A model generated the notes under the pieces. The model searched no databases and had not been told where the DNA came from. It was given only the letters and a program-made list of their open reading frames with translations. From contig NC_088309.1 in assembly GCF_910592395.1 (NCBI RefSeq), forward strand, positions 20,402,599 through 20,462,598: 60,000 nucleotides of DNA, read 5' to 3'. The position numbers and the translations under genes were made by a program. Origin of the DNA: Lineus longissimus. Its lineage: Eukaryota; Nemertea; Pilidiophora; Heteronemertea; Lineidae. Positions 12,601 through 27,600 of this stretch are shown here, piece after piece (position 1 is the first letter of the stretch; each line of letters opens with the position of its first letter).

Positions 12601-15600
12601 ATTTCTGACTGAATCACCATGGTTACTTGGATGGTGCCACCAATTGTTACAGCTGAGGAAAGTTACATTCCTTTTATAACATCACCAGAAGCTTTAAAAG
12701 GAGTTATCCAGGGAGACTTCAATTGATCTGATCCAGAGCGTAATTTTCTAACTCAGTTTCTGACTTGAGCAAAACGATACTCTTGACTTTAAAGACACAG
12801 AATTTGATTATGGAACACTCTTTGAGGGACAGTTAGTTCATTAAAAAGATACGTCTGTAGAAGTTTATGGATTCCTTTTGATCCCTGCTGTTTGCAGCTC
12901 TCGAGATCATCGGCTTGTTGGTCTTGGTGCTTTATAATATTTGTCAGGGAAGAGCTTTCAGGCTACTTTCCTTATGAAGTGATAGTTTTTGGCAATGAAT
13001 TCTTTTTTCTAGGTAAAATGGGATTCTCTTCTGACCATTCTTTATATTAGCAGCAAGGAAAGGAAATCTTTGGTCTTGCGTCCCTTAATAAGTGCTGCGC
13101 AAAAGCGCAACCTTTTATAAAACCCTGGTTAAGTCAGGATGTTTGGAGAGTGTAACACTAGAAGAATATTGATGTTATCAACCATTGAACAGCTAGTTAA
13201 TGCTGTTGCATGGGCTTGTCATCTGTCCATCTTGAGTGCGCTGGTGTGAAGATGGATAGCCATGCATGTCTTGCATGATCAATGAGATTTATCTTCCTCC
13301 CGGAATGCTGAAGTTGGCTTGGTTGTGCTGTTGAATTTGCTTAAGATCAGTGTCAAGTGAACGCTACTGTTATGCTCATTTTATGCAGGGTTTACAAAGT
13401 ATACTTGAGTATGCAACTGCGTTGATCTGCCTGTCATTTGGTGTGTTCAAGGTCAATAGAAACCATAGAAACACTGTTGGGGTGATACTATCTTGCCTGA
13501 TCAATGAGTTTCATCTCCCCTGGGATCAAATATAGTCAGTTTGGTTGCTGCTGAATTTGCTTATGTCACTTCTGATAAGTGTCAAATGGCTGTACACATG
13601 TCATATCATGTTTATGGCATAATTTTACTGAATTGATTAGCCACTAATTTAGGGTGTTCCAAGGTCAAGAGAAACAAAACTAACTGTGACTACTGAAGGC
13701 AGACCCTGCATAAAAAGTGACTATATATCGACAAGCAGTTTTTTGTCCATTTGGCTTCTTTATTGAGTGGGCATGTAGACCATCAATGACTCAACACTAT
13801 ACCTTTCGGGTCTCTATGTGCACTGGATGATGAGATGGAAGCAACAAGATATTCCATTTTATTTCATCTTTTAGATGCAGCTGATGAGGGTTACTTGTTA
13901 ACTTTGGGCGAGAAACAGTTATACACTTGGTACTGGATTTCTACGAGCAGTGCACTGGTGGCAGGCAAGGCTTGTAAGTGTTGCATTTTTGAGACATTTC
14001 CAGTTTTTCACCTATTCCTATTCTTTCTTTTCCAGCATTGGTTAGATCCGGTCAAGTCAGTCTATAAACAGCTGAAAAGTAAGTTGCCACTTCATGATAT
14101 TTGATTGCTTTTATTTTGCCCGTTGTCCTGGGAAATTTCAGAAAGCATGGTTCCACTTGTGTGCCTTTCTACTAAGGCCACCACTGCAGGGAGAAATGTT
14201 CTAGTGGAGACAGGCCATTATGGTTATATCAAGGTGTATGCTTTGGTATTTCAACACTAACAGATGAGAAACTATACAGCCTGATGCAAGTCAATAATGC
14301 ACAAAATATCCATCAATAATGCATGGTTTCATATCCAAGGTTTATTAGTTGGTGAAAACAATGGGCTAACCTGTATTCTGATAAATCACTTACGTCTGCA
14401 GCTAGGAAGACTAGCTGCATTGTATACACACCTACATGTAATGGATGTATATTGAAATGTAAGGTGAAGTGTTACAATTATAGCCCTACAGTGAAGAAAT
14501 CAGCCGGCAGTACATTTATGTTCACAGCGGCTCCTGGGCTTAAATTGTTCCAAACAATATCTCATTTCAATATCCTCACTTTTAGGAAAACGTACAGTCA
14601 TGAAAATCTGTGATTTTGGTACATGCCTCTTGAAAATAAGTCTGATATACTTGCAAGATCTTGGCGACTCAACCCATTATCAGCATTCTTCCAACCAGCC
14701 TGAGTGCGCATGCCAAGAGTAGCTTGACAACGTTTTTAGAGATTGCATCGTGAATCTCATGTATTGAATACTGAGCACGTATGGTGTTGCAGAGTTATAC
14801 GCTCATAACAACAAGAATATCAGTCCATTCCTCTAGTTTGCAGCATTTTAATTAAACTGTGCGTTCCAATTTAAAGTTCTCTGTCATGATTAAATTCTAC
14901 AGTTAGCTAGCTGTTACGCGTGACAGAGCGATCTCTGACAGTCTTGTTGATTTCAATAGAAGCACATTGATTTTCTTGGAGCAAGACATCAACATGTTCT
15001 TCCTCTTCGTTAGCTGTATCTGAATTGCACTTCAGATATGCGCAACGGACCTAATTAATTCCGATTTGAAATATTGATATCACATAGTTGATGTGGTGCG
15101 TAGGTCTTAAAGGAGGTGTCTCGCAATAAGGCTAGGCCAGCACACTTTGTTGATATTTACTGAGTCTCCTTAAAGATGGCAGCTCTTGAATGCCTCGGGG
15201 AAATCATGTTATGTACCTTCTTTGAATACACATTGGGATGTACATTTATAGCTACAATGCTTTCTTCACAGGATCTCTGCAATTAGATTAGCCATTATCA
15301 CGAGACATAGACCTGATCTGCCTTATCTCAGGGTCACCCCAACGGCCGCATGGCTGCAGGATATGATAATGAATGCACTAAACTCTGAGTGAAAAATGTT
15401 TTTGTCATTCAACTTATCTCCCCTATTCAGACAGATTCATCTAGTTTCACAGATCTATGACTATATTTCTGGCTTCTTTGTGACATCCCTATCGATAAAC
15501 CACTCAGCAAATCAAGAGTTCCACCAACGTAGTTTTGTATTCATCGATTGCCAGTCCACAAGTGTTGTTGATCGAAATTACAAACATCGATCCCTTCCTT

Positions 15601-18600
15601 AAAAAATCGATGAACAATGGTTGTCAGCGACCTCTTCAGGATGATATCTGATCTATTTGGCGTAATGACGTCCTCCTGTGCCTTGATACGCCATAGCATT
15701 GATGACCAACTTCTGATAGTTCGCCAAGTTCCGTTGATTGTCCTACCCTTGTGGTGTGCTGCGCTCTGACCGTGAAGGGTCACTATGATATTGGGTACCA
15801 GCAGGGAGGAACCTATTTCATTCCGATCGCTATTTATCTGCAAGCCCGACAACTGGCAATTGCCCGTGGTGAGATAAGTATGTCTGGGATCAAAGAAGAT
15901 TACTATGTCTTCTTTTGATAATATGGATGATTGGCGCTTGAGAATAATGCCATTGGCAATGCCCAGGGAAGTTATCATTATACCGAGTTGTGTGGAAGTT
16001 ATGAGTAGTTTGGAAGGCATAATCTGTATAGTTCTGATAAAAATGATTATCTGATCATTGCCAATTGGCGGTTTTAAAGTTTCTGAATGAATGTGTCTGG
16101 TGAACCATGATAAGAAAAAAATTATGATCTTCCAGAAAAAATATGTGGAAAGGTAAGAGATCTATAGTGGTATCTCCATTGTAAGCTGTTGCGGCATTCG
16201 CCAGTAAATAGGAACCTGCGATGACCACTGCAGATGAGAGAGTTTTGCTGCATGCAAATATGTTCGCAGGTTACAGCAACAAAAATTGCCTGTTTGCATT
16301 GCCCTCCAGACAGCCTTTCTTCATCCAAAGTGAGAATCTCACAAGTGAAGCACTTATCACGACTCAATAATGGCATCTATAATCGATACCTACTCAATCA
16401 TTCAACAACTTCTGTGGCTGCTCCGATTCGATTACTCCTTTGAACCTGCTTTTATGTCACGCAGCAGCTGGCTGCTTTTGCTTCTTCAATATCGGTGATC
16501 TTTCAACAAAATAGGAGGATGCGACAGATAGAATAGGAAACAGCTGTATATACACTGCTTGTTATCTCAAGAATGAGCGTTGATTTCAAGAAGAAGAAAC
16601 CCAGACTTTGCTAATACAGGATCGCTGAGAGCGCATCTTTCTCCTAAATATGCTAAAGGTTTACCTCCCACCCGGGCGTCCATGATGTTAACTGGGCTAA
16701 AATCTTTAGGAGCCAACTGCAAGCGACACCTAAACAAAAGGAAGTGCTGGCCTCATCTAAAATAACAGCTGGTTTAATATTTGGGCAGAAAACACAAAAA
16801 AAGTCATTTGTTAAGTAGAACAACACTTCAATGAATGTAATTTTCTGCCCCTGTTGAAAAATACTTTGATCAATGCTAATATTGGGATCCATCTTTTCAC
16901 TGTTCAATGCATTCAGCCTCATTTCTTTAAGATGCTCTTTCTTATCTATGCATTTCTTTCATGTCTATTTCCTCCGCTTTGAAACAGTTTGTGCCTTTGC
17001 TCATTTGAATACTTTTTTAACAAATTCAGTTCAAGTGTTGATAGGATCTATGTTTCGAAGAATTGTTGGTGTTGTTGTGATAACTTTTAATATATCAAAG
17101 TTTCATTTCTGGTTTTTAGCCCTCGATAGTCCGTCGTCGATGTCCGTTAGCGGAGCAAGTTTCATCATCGCTAGGGCTAGATGGCTAAAACTTTGTGTGA
17201 TGGTAGCTTTGGGCAATATGCCCAGACTTATTTCTCTTTTTCGCGATATGACCTACTTTCTGGCCTCGAGGCGGCCATCTTGGAAATTGGTTTTTGCCTT
17301 TTTGAAGCTAGTGGTTGTACGAATGGTCTTACGTTGTACGTTTATCCCCTGTTGTTTTCGATCTAAGGCTCCCTTCATCAATCTTTGTCTTCTTTTCGTC
17401 CTAATTAGGCTCTCTGAGGAACCTCCTAACTTTGAGTTATCGACAACCTGCTTGCATGAGATAAGGGTTATGTCCAACACCGCTGGGATGCAGTTGCGTG
17501 CTCCAACAAGTCAGTGTTATAAATCTCCTGGTGGCATGGTTTAAACGTTTGTCCTCAGGTTACTTGGATGGAGTTGTGGAGACATGAAGGAATATTTTAG
17601 TCCACAAAGCAACGTTTTGATTACGATTACGATTTGGTAAACTTGGAAGGAATTCAGAGGTTTGTTTGAACAGTATGATTTGTGTAAGCCTTTCAAACGA
17701 AAACAGAGTACAACTTTTGAGGATAGAATTGTCAGGTCCTACACCAGCTTATACTTATCCTGCAAGAGCATATCACAAAATGAGGAGAACTCTGTCTGAA
17801 TAGGGACAGGCTCTTCACAAATGATGGAGTAAAATGATGTGCCTTGAAAGTTCAGGAAATGTGCTCCTGGTTGATCTCATTCTTGGAACATGTTCCCTTC
17901 AGTTGCCTTTGGTAAACCATCATGCATTGAGCCATCTGAAAACAAGTGACACGCTCATATTTGTGTCGTAATGCGGCTTGGTCGATATTTCGTGCCATAT
18001 CACAAAAAGGCCAGTCGTACTCGTTTCCAAATATGTTCTGTAACTTGCGTGTCTATTGTCAATGCCTCTGGAGAATATGTCCGATATGACCATAATAGCC
18101 TGGCAATTGCTTCAGGAAGTAATAAATGTGTTCAAGCATACTCGAGACATCGTTATCATGACGGACTGGTCACGTAGAGCTACACTTTGACAAACGCGAT
18201 TTTCCTGATGTACAGGTTTCTTATTTTAGTTGCTAAGGAGCAGCAGACAGACTGCAGATTGCTGGAGGAGTTTTTTTGTCTCATGTGATTAGGCATGTAA
18301 GCAGATTGAAGGACATTCTCTTTACCATTACACTCACAGGGGGCCATTGCACCATGTATTTAGTCAAGTGACTTCGGTAATATTGGCAGTCTTGTAATGA
18401 CGTAGTTACTGTACTCGTATCAATATCTGTTATCAATCTTTTGCACCAATCCATAGGGAATTGCATTAGTAGAGAATTTGGAGTCAATGAGGTTGGCTTG
18501 ATGACCAAATTTTAAAAATAATCCTCCTCCTGGGGACTATGGCTAGCAAACGGCAGTGAAAGAGAACTCTATAGAAATCAATATTTAAATTGGTAGTGAC

Positions 18601-21600
18601 ATATATGTTGGAGCGGAATAGCCTGAGAGAAATGTGCGCTGTACAAGGTGATGGGTTTGATTTCATTAAAAGTAGTCTGTCTCTAACTGCTTCCCAATTC
18701 ACCTTAGCAATGGTCAGCAAGTTTCCATACAGTCTTTGAGGTATTCAGGATGACTGATTAGTTTTTATAGACCTCTGCAATGGAGTTCGAATATGATATT
18801 GCCAAACAATGCAATATGATAAGCCTGCCACACAGCTGCGGCATCAGCCAATTTCATCCTAAGGCTCTCAAGTGGTCAGTGTTCGTACTTCATTTGTTGC
18901 ATGGGCCTCTTGAGGACGGATTCCATATTGATTGATGGGGTTAGTGTCGGCAGACTTTCGGAAGGGCTTACTGGAATGACAGCTAGGCATCGGTTTGGCA
19001 GGGTAATTACTCTTGGGTTGACCAAACTGATGGATTTGTTGCCTCTTGTGTACATGTACTTCAGCAGCCCAAAACTAATTCGAGTTGTGTTCAGCTGTTC
19101 AAGACAAGTTCAATATCACAAGCTGCATGATGTCAGGCCAATTGCTGTTGCTTTGTTCCATCTTCTGCTTTATAACCAGTCACACTTGACTTTTGTTAAG
19201 CAATAGAGAAGAGTTTGATGTTTGTTTTAACAAACTTGCAGGATTAGTTTGGGGAATTCTACCATCCCTCGGTGGTAGACAATGGTGATAGAATCAGACA
19301 AATCATTTAGTGGGCCAAGTTACGCCAGCCCAAGTTACCCAATAGATGAAGTAGTAATACAAATGTATGACATTTCTTAGATTATATTTTCCTTCTTTCC
19401 TCTGGGGTTTGAATAGTTGATGGGATAAAAGCGATAAGCGTTTGTGGCTGTCCCTAATGTAATAGAGCAATGTGAGTGGCTGAAAGAGGTTACTTAATTG
19501 TCCTGACATCTCGATATTTCAAAGGCCCCACCCTGAATCCTGTCAGGCAGCTTCGACAGAAATCAATACAATCTGTTGCCTCTGCCTAATTTACCGAATC
19601 CCGCTAAAATATGGATGTTAACAGCCGTTCTTGGGTCTATCCCAGCCTCCCGACAATTTTGCTCTTCAATATAGATTCATTTCTCTCTGATAAAATCAGC
19701 GATTTCTAGATGTGGCTGTAAATAGATTGAACCCATCAAATTCAATCAAAGTGGGTTCCCAAAGGAATGGCATGAGAGATGAAGGCAAGATTAAATCTGG
19801 CTAGAAATACGGCACAACCAGAATAGGCTCTTGTCAACTTCAGTTGCCCAATGTCTCGAGTGCATTACACAACAGAATCACATACCGAATGCACTACAGA
19901 TTGTGGCCAACCCAACTTTGAACCATCAACTGGCTGATCTGGCTTTATTCAATTGACAGATGTGTGATCACGATATGAAATTTACTGCCTTGTCATTCGT
20001 TGTCATTCATCACATTAGCTGAGCAAACATGAGTTTCATCTTCATAAGAGCTGCTCCTAGTACGAGTCTATAGTACGAGTCCATTAGACATGTTAGATGT
20101 GCCGCTTGGGATAAATTTAGATTGAGATACTGTAAACCCTAAAATGTCTGTATTCACGTTTATGTGTAATTACAAAAATATAGGGCTTTATAAAAAGGAA
20201 ATATTTTTTTATTGGAAAAAGTTTGGTCCGTTCCCACCTTTTCCTGAAGATGGTATTGGTTTTGTTTCAACATTGAACAGTGCTAGAGGCTGGTAGAGGG
20301 GTTTGGTCCACGCAGATCGGCATGGTTTGGCCATGAAATAGTAATCAGATGTGTCCAAACCTCAAGAGAGTTCATAGAAAACAAAAGGAGCCTTTATAAA
20401 AACACAGATTTCACTCGACAGTTGTCTAATTTTATGTCTGTTTTGTATTTTTCAGATGTCAACCCAATGGTGCTGTGTTTCAGGGTCAAGTTCTACCCTC
20501 CAGATCCCATGCAGTTAAAAGAAGAAATAACAAGGCGAGTTCAATAGACGATTCCGACTATCTTATGTTAATGCTCTGAAGCGAATTTTTGGCTTAATGT
20601 TGACATTTAGAATGAGGCTGATCCACTGCATCTGGAGTGTAACAAAAATATGCAAAAGTTTCTCTTTTGGATTCACCAGCGGCATTCGGACCCCTGTGAA
20701 TCGATAAGAGCAAAAGAATCACCTTTCTAAATCAATATCACCAGGAGTTGGCCTTATCAATACATTATTCCTCATATGTGTTCTAACATGAAATGTGTTA
20801 GTGACGATGACATGCTTACACTGAAATGTACCGCACAAAAGGAGATGCATTCCTGCAGCAGTTCATTTCACGCTCCATCATGATTACGCCGTCATAAAAC
20901 AAAATTTCTTGCGAAACTGCGGGAGACATGAATTTTAAATCGCTTCGATTTCTATTGGAATTTTTTGAATTATGCACAGGAATCGGTATGCGAGATGTGA
21001 TCATTCTGTGTGGACTTTTTAGCAGACTGAAGATGGTCCAATCAATATCTGCATTTATTAATATTTTCGTTGTGACAGCTTTCTGTCCTATTATGTTGTT
21101 GACCGAGCTTTATTGATACACCAGGGTCTCATAGAGTCAAATAAATCAATAAATTACCATTTCAAGATGTCTCAGTGACAGGTTTTGGATCTGGTTTGTT
21201 CAGAAATTCAGAGATTGACAGGAAGGGAGGTAATACTCAGAGTTGCCCTTCAATTATGCCTCCTTGGCCCCAAGATTCTGACTCGGCTTAAAGCAAGAGT
21301 AGCAGTCCTTGCTGAATTGAGTGGTACCCTCTGATACTGCACAGCTGTCAACAAGGTAGTTAAATCATTGCCTATCAATTAGTTGACTTCATTTTAACAG
21401 AATTTCTCAAATTAAAGATAGAATGCCTTTCTATCAAACAGATGACTGCATTTGGCCTTGGTGTCCATGTTGTTGTAATAAAACTTAGATGGCAGTTTCT
21501 CCTTTTTGTGAAGAATTTTCTACGCCCCTTAATTTCTTATTTTTGATCCCTTCAATTCAACACAATTAAGCTTGTATTGTTTGTTTTTATATTTAACAAG

Positions 21601-24600
21601 TTTTGCTTCTTCCCTATTTCCAGATATTTTCTCTTTCTCCAATTGCGACGGGATCTTCACCATGGCCGATTGTTGTGCTCTCAGTCAGAAGCCAATCAGC
21701 TCGCAGCGTATATCATCCAGTGTGAGTAGGAACAAATTTGGTCGGCAGACGACTAGGGGAAATTCATAGAGAGCTGTTTTTCACTTGATGCAGTCCGGTT
21801 TTCAGCTCAGGGATCAGCCTTGATCCGGTTTCCAGCATTCTAATCATGCAATAATGTCATTATTTGACATTGGTGTCTTCATAATGTTGATGCAGCTTCG
21901 AATCTTTGATTCATAATGAATTTCAACCAAGTTTTAGTATATATCATGTAACATCACATGTCAGTGTAAAGGGGTTTGGCAAAAATGAAAAACGGATAGA
22001 TTTATATATACAGATCATTGATTTCTGATCCCAGGATCTCAGACACTTGATAAAGTGAAATGAATGAACTCGAAATAGTGCTGAATTCAGAAGTAAATGA
22101 AAACTGTCCAAATAGCATAGTTTATCGGAATAGTACAATGGAGCTGATATTATTACTCCTGGGGTAGAGAGAGTCATAACATCAATACAGCATCTGAGAG
22201 TAAATGGTTGGGATTTTATTAGCCCCGTTTATAATAACAGGAGGCCCTGGAGAATAATGTCGTTGAAAACATATGTTCCTGGAGAATATGTTGTGGAAAA
22301 CCTACATGTATGTTATTAATCTAGCTGGGAATATAAAGAATATTGTTTAACTCGTTCAATCATTTTATGATTGTATTGTGTATCTTTAAGCTACATGCAC
22401 TTACTTTAAGAGAGACTGAAATAATTCCAATAAATACTTATGAAAATTATCCAGTTTTTCATTTGGTTCTGGCCATGAATTGCAAAATATGGTCAGGGGC
22501 AATATCTTAGTATTTTTAACTCAAGTTAATGATGCATTTTAAGCCACTCTGACCATAAATATGTAGATAAGAAACTTGTTAAAATTTCCCTGTGCTGGCA
22601 TGCCAGTGACTGGAGATGTCCAGTAAATTGCCTTGAAGGTTGCTCATTGCCTTGATCTTACGTGTCATTCATCCGCCTTTTCAGCTGAAGTGGGTGATTA
22701 CGATCCAGTGGACCATCCCCCTGGTTATGTGGGGAACTTCAATATGCTGCCAAAACAGACACCAAAAATGGAAGACCGGATAGCAGAGATTCACAAGACG
22801 TTAAGGTAAATGACATGTAATTTTCTGTCACAAATTAAATACTGACAGTGGGATAATGATAAGAACAGAGGAAAAAAGCGGGTTACTTTCAGCTGACTAT
22901 ACCTCGATCATGTGGATGACCCTAGCTCTCGTGCATAGATGGTTGAAAGGAAATTACACTGGCGTAATATTTTTGGCATACCCCTATGTGCCAATATAGC
23001 CTTAATGATTTGTTGGCACTTTACAATAATGTAACTTTCATTTCTCCAGTGGTCAAGTGCCATCGGAGGCTGAGGCCAGCTTCTTAAAAAAGGCATCAAC
23101 AATGGATACGTATGGTGTCGACCCATACCAAGTCAAGGTAGGTCATGCGAAGGTAAAGTCACTTTTATACACATACAACAGTGTTGTTTGGTGTACAGTT
23201 GGTGACCCTTAGTGTAAGAAGGTTAATATAGTCAGTGTTTGACTTTGTATGACTTTAAGGTCTCGTGATTAAAACCATCAACTTGAGACCTGAAGGTGTC
23301 ATCAAGCTGAGATGTAGGACCAAAGAAGAGTTAGAAACTTAGCCCAACTTGGGATTACCTTTCGGTTCCAAGCGCATGTCCATGTTCATGATTTAATTTC
23401 CCAGTTGTAAGCAGACGTCAACTAAATTGAAGCAAATCATCATTTGCTTGGTTACTGGCCTTGTGGGACATTTGAATATCAATAAAGGAGTTTTCTAACA
23501 CGCTATCTTTGCTTGTCTTGTCTATTGGGTTGTGTAGTGTGCCTCACTTGGTGATGTTTTTACCTTGATATCAGTGTAGAATTGTGCAAGTTAGAATTTG
23601 TGCGTTTCTTGTCTGTAGGTGTGTAATTGGTGCAAATGTATCAGTCTGAACTGGTCACGATATTTGAATGATATATTTTTGTGCAGATCTCTCAACAGCG
23701 TATGCATCTTGTGCAATGCATAAGATAAAAAGAACTGGTCAGCACTGTAGTTGTTTTCAAAAGGAGAATAGTATTGAAAGTAACAGAAGGCATAAAGTGA
23801 ACATGATAAAAAGCTCATTGGCAAGAAGTAGAGAATGTAATTTCATCAGCCCTGGGCAATATCAATGAAGACACGTTTCAATTGACTTCTTTCTGAGGTA
23901 GTTTGAAATAGATGTCTGGCTTTATCAAAAACCTTGAGAAATGTCTTGTCTTAATTTCAGGACCAAAAGAGTAACCAACTCTACCTTGGGGTCACTCATC
24001 TCGGTATTGTTACATTCCAAGGCAACAAGAGAACACATCTTTTTAGATGGTAAGTCAGAATGGTAGATTCACTGCCTTGGGAGCTTAATTAGGAGGCCGA
24101 GGCTGACCTTTGTACCCCTCCATTAAGTGTGATTAAAAAACTAATTAGTTTCCAACATTATTTTCATCTTAAAGCAAGACTATAGGCTCAAACCAATTAG
24201 GTCAGATTAAGTTATGAAAGGTGTCTGTCCTATCTCACAATACATCGAAACTATGCATATAGACAGGAATATAATTATCACTGAATCAAGCACAACCCAG
24301 GCCCTTTCTGCCAATACCTTCATAGAACAGGCTGAGAGCTTACTTATTTCTTTTCTCAGTACCATTGATAAGACTGAACAAATGAGATTTTAGAAAAAAA
24401 AATTAAAGTTGTCAACTTAATTGTTATTATCTAATTCATAACGCTAAATGTCAAAATTTTCCCTGATTAGCTTTCTAAGCATAAGTGATGAGGAATGTCA
24501 ATTTCAACTGAAAAATACTGCAATCGACTGTACAGTTGATGAGATTACTCTAGATGATTGTCATACATGATCGATGTTGTTTATAGGTGATGAATTGGTC

Positions 24601-27600
24601 TGACAACGTATCAGATGCTGATGACGATGCAGACGCCAGCCATCATTGGCACCATGATGAATCACCAGATTGAGGCTGATAGTCTGCTCAGTTATTGCCG
24701 TCTGCTACAGTGCAAATTGGCCAGTCATGTGGTTTCAAAGCATGGTCATACTGGATGTTAGAAAATGAAGATAGAATAACTTCAGCCCTGTTTGTGGTGA
24801 AGGCCCAAGAGCTCTATTCTTGTTGAAAATTGATATACATCTGAAGTTAGAACCAGCATTCAAAAATCTTCCTTACTTCGTTTTGGTAGAAATCCTTTTT
24901 TTAAGGTTTGACATTCTCCCAAGGTGACAAACAGCATCTCCCATCTTCATGTGTGACACTGAAAGAATCATTTGAGTTTCTCATCCAAAGATTCATTTGA
25001 TGTGTTTTAGTACTTTTGAAGAAGATAATGATATCCTTTAATGTGTCGTACCTGAAAGTTGTTTTGGCTTTAGTCAATTATATAGTTTTGGTATTTGATA
25101 TCACTTTCATGTTTCGATGGCACATGACCTCAGAAGTTTTATCAGAAGTGTAATAAGGCGCATTGTCTTTGGTAATGTTGCTATTTCCATCATCTTCGGA
25201 CTTCCAACTCCATTGTACTATTGACTTATTATCTATTATGTCATGGTTTAATTTAAATTCATCATAGACAAGCAACAATTTTTTTTCCAAACTTTCTAAT
25301 TCCCATTTCTAGAAAATTGTTCAGAATGATAGCAAGTTGATGTAATGTTTCCGTGACTAAGCAGAAGACATCATTCGCCTGACTGCTAAGGAAGATGGCC
25401 GCCAGGGAACTTTTGATTACAAAATCAATCCGTTTCATGCCTCCATAACCTCTTAAGTGTCGTCTGAATGTTTCTAAGAATGATAAATTATTGAACATTA
25501 ATGTTGCCGGTGTCAGCTCAGTTGAGTCGGTCTGATGAGCAGTTATCTCAAAAAGTCTATTAAAGGGAGACGACAGGCAGGAGACAGGTGGGCACGATTA
25601 AGTTGCATGAAGTTGCTGATAGGTGTCTCTTGTATCTCACAGTACATTAACGCTACTCTTATTTCATATGAGAAGTGTTTGTTACTAAGGCAGTTAATCA
25701 ACACTTCCCAAACTGTGTGTATTAGTTACATGAAATAGATTGTTACATGCCTGGAGTCCCCTTTAATGGAAAAGACGTACTGTTTACTTTATCTTTAAGC
25801 CCTCGCTAAGAGTAACGGAGGTCAATAGGTTACAGTCAGATTCCAGAGATGCATGTGCTAAACAGTTTTTGGTATCACTGTTAGAATTGCCTTTTCCAGG
25901 TCTCAGGTCAACAAAATTGCATTCGAGGGAAAGATGTTTATTGTCCATATCACTGTGCAAGAGGTGAGTAATGAGTCGATTCCAAGCAATCCAACTGTCC
26001 CAAAACCAAATTGACAATTACCGAAGCCCCAGCCTACTTTGCATTTATCCGAAACATACAATTCGCTTAAACAGTATAACACTAAATAAAATGCAAAACA
26101 TTCCTGGTGGCATTGATGATGTCTGTTTTGCATTTTACATAAAATAACATAATTTGCGCCAACTTCGCCAAAACCTTTCTTTGGTACCAAGACTTTGGCA
26201 TCTTGAATGACCAATTGAGATTCCCAATGTGTTTCACATCACAGTATATTGGCTCAGAAATCGGATCAGTTGTGATTTATCTTAATGGTATCTCTCAGGT
26301 AAACTGGACCAGTATTTTGAAAGTTCTTACTCTTTAAACCCAGCTTCTTTTCTTTAATTCTCTCCCCTCCGTAGGCATTACCTTTGTCACGGTTTATCCT
26401 TACCTCCATACCTTCGATATCCTCCTTGCCCCAAGACGCCACTGATATACACCAACAAACAAAGGTATTCACTGGGATGGCAGTTTTTTCTTCAAATATT
26501 TTAGCAATCTGGATTTTTTTGTTTTGGTGGGTCATGCAGGCCTCATGTTTTCATGAGTTATTCTGTCTTGATGCAGTTCATCGTGACCAGCAAATATATC
26601 ATGACATGTCGAACACATATCATCTAAAACAGTCTTTATCTATTCTTGATATCATCCATATCTAATTTATCTTACACAAAGCAGACCGCATAGATTGAGC
26701 CTAAGGAATTTTTTTTTTGAAATTGTACTAGGGGCTTTACCTTAAAGGTTTTCAAGTGAGTAGTGAGGATTTCAACTTAACTTGCACTTGAACCAGTATG
26801 ATACAGAGATGTACCAGTACTTGTAAAATGTGTCTTGTGTAAGTGAAATACTGGTGATGTCATTTTACTTTCACCTCTCATCATTTTCATGATTTACTGG
26901 ACAGAACCTACAGTAGGGAAGGGTCTGCTTATATTCCAAATTGTGGTTCTCAGTCTCCGCAGCAGTCAGTCACGTGGTTAGGTGTTGATTTTATCTCTTT
27001 TGGTAAAGTAAACACACTTTAATGTTCAATTATTGAGTCATTGAAGTTATGACCTATAAGTCCTATAAGTCACAAGACATGTTATAAATTTTTTTGGTTT
27101 TGGGGACAGCTATTTCCCAGGTGCAATGAAAATGATGAGAACAAGATACATTAAGTCTTACAACAAAAATACCTCTCCACCACGAATTATATCATGCAAG
27201 CTAGCCTCTGCCCTATCACTAACTTCAAGAATAAATAACTCCTCGTCTTTATTCATTGTTATTTATTCTTGTTAACGTACATATTAGAGTGTACGTACGA
27301 CTAAGTACCTACACTCTGCAACTGGCTTCTGCCAAGGAAAACGCTGAAGTTGTGTTTCGTCAATCGCAATGATGCCATTGAGGCATTGTTTTCCATCAAT
27401 CCCGCTTTCATGTCCAAGAGACAATGCTATCCATCATTCCGCTAGATGATTTGCAGGGTCATTATGTTGGATGGCAAACACCTAATCAAGAACAGCAAGT
27501 AATCTGACAACACTCATTGCGCATACATAAAATGTTCACTCTATATTCTTGAAAATTATGCCAGAAAGCGCAGTGCTGTTGAAATAATGTTATTGCTTTG

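Larger units (their letters stand above)
6644..14035 (+). other. FERM gene intron
   Basis: A 7.4-kb intron. It contains a run of 18 C at 8699-8716, a hairpin at 10301-10367 and a diverged tandem duplication at 13270-13700. I see no nested gene. Confidence 0.7.

Noticed and set aside
15541-16020. 159-codon open frame on the - strand
   Set aside because: No recognisable protein family. A frame of this length is plausible by chance over 60 kb in six frames.
16873-17544. 223-codon open frame on the + strand
   Set aside because: The + strand here is T-rich and A-poor, which lowers stop frequency. The product has no recognisable domain, no splice context linking it to the FERM frame, and overlaps repeat-like sequence.
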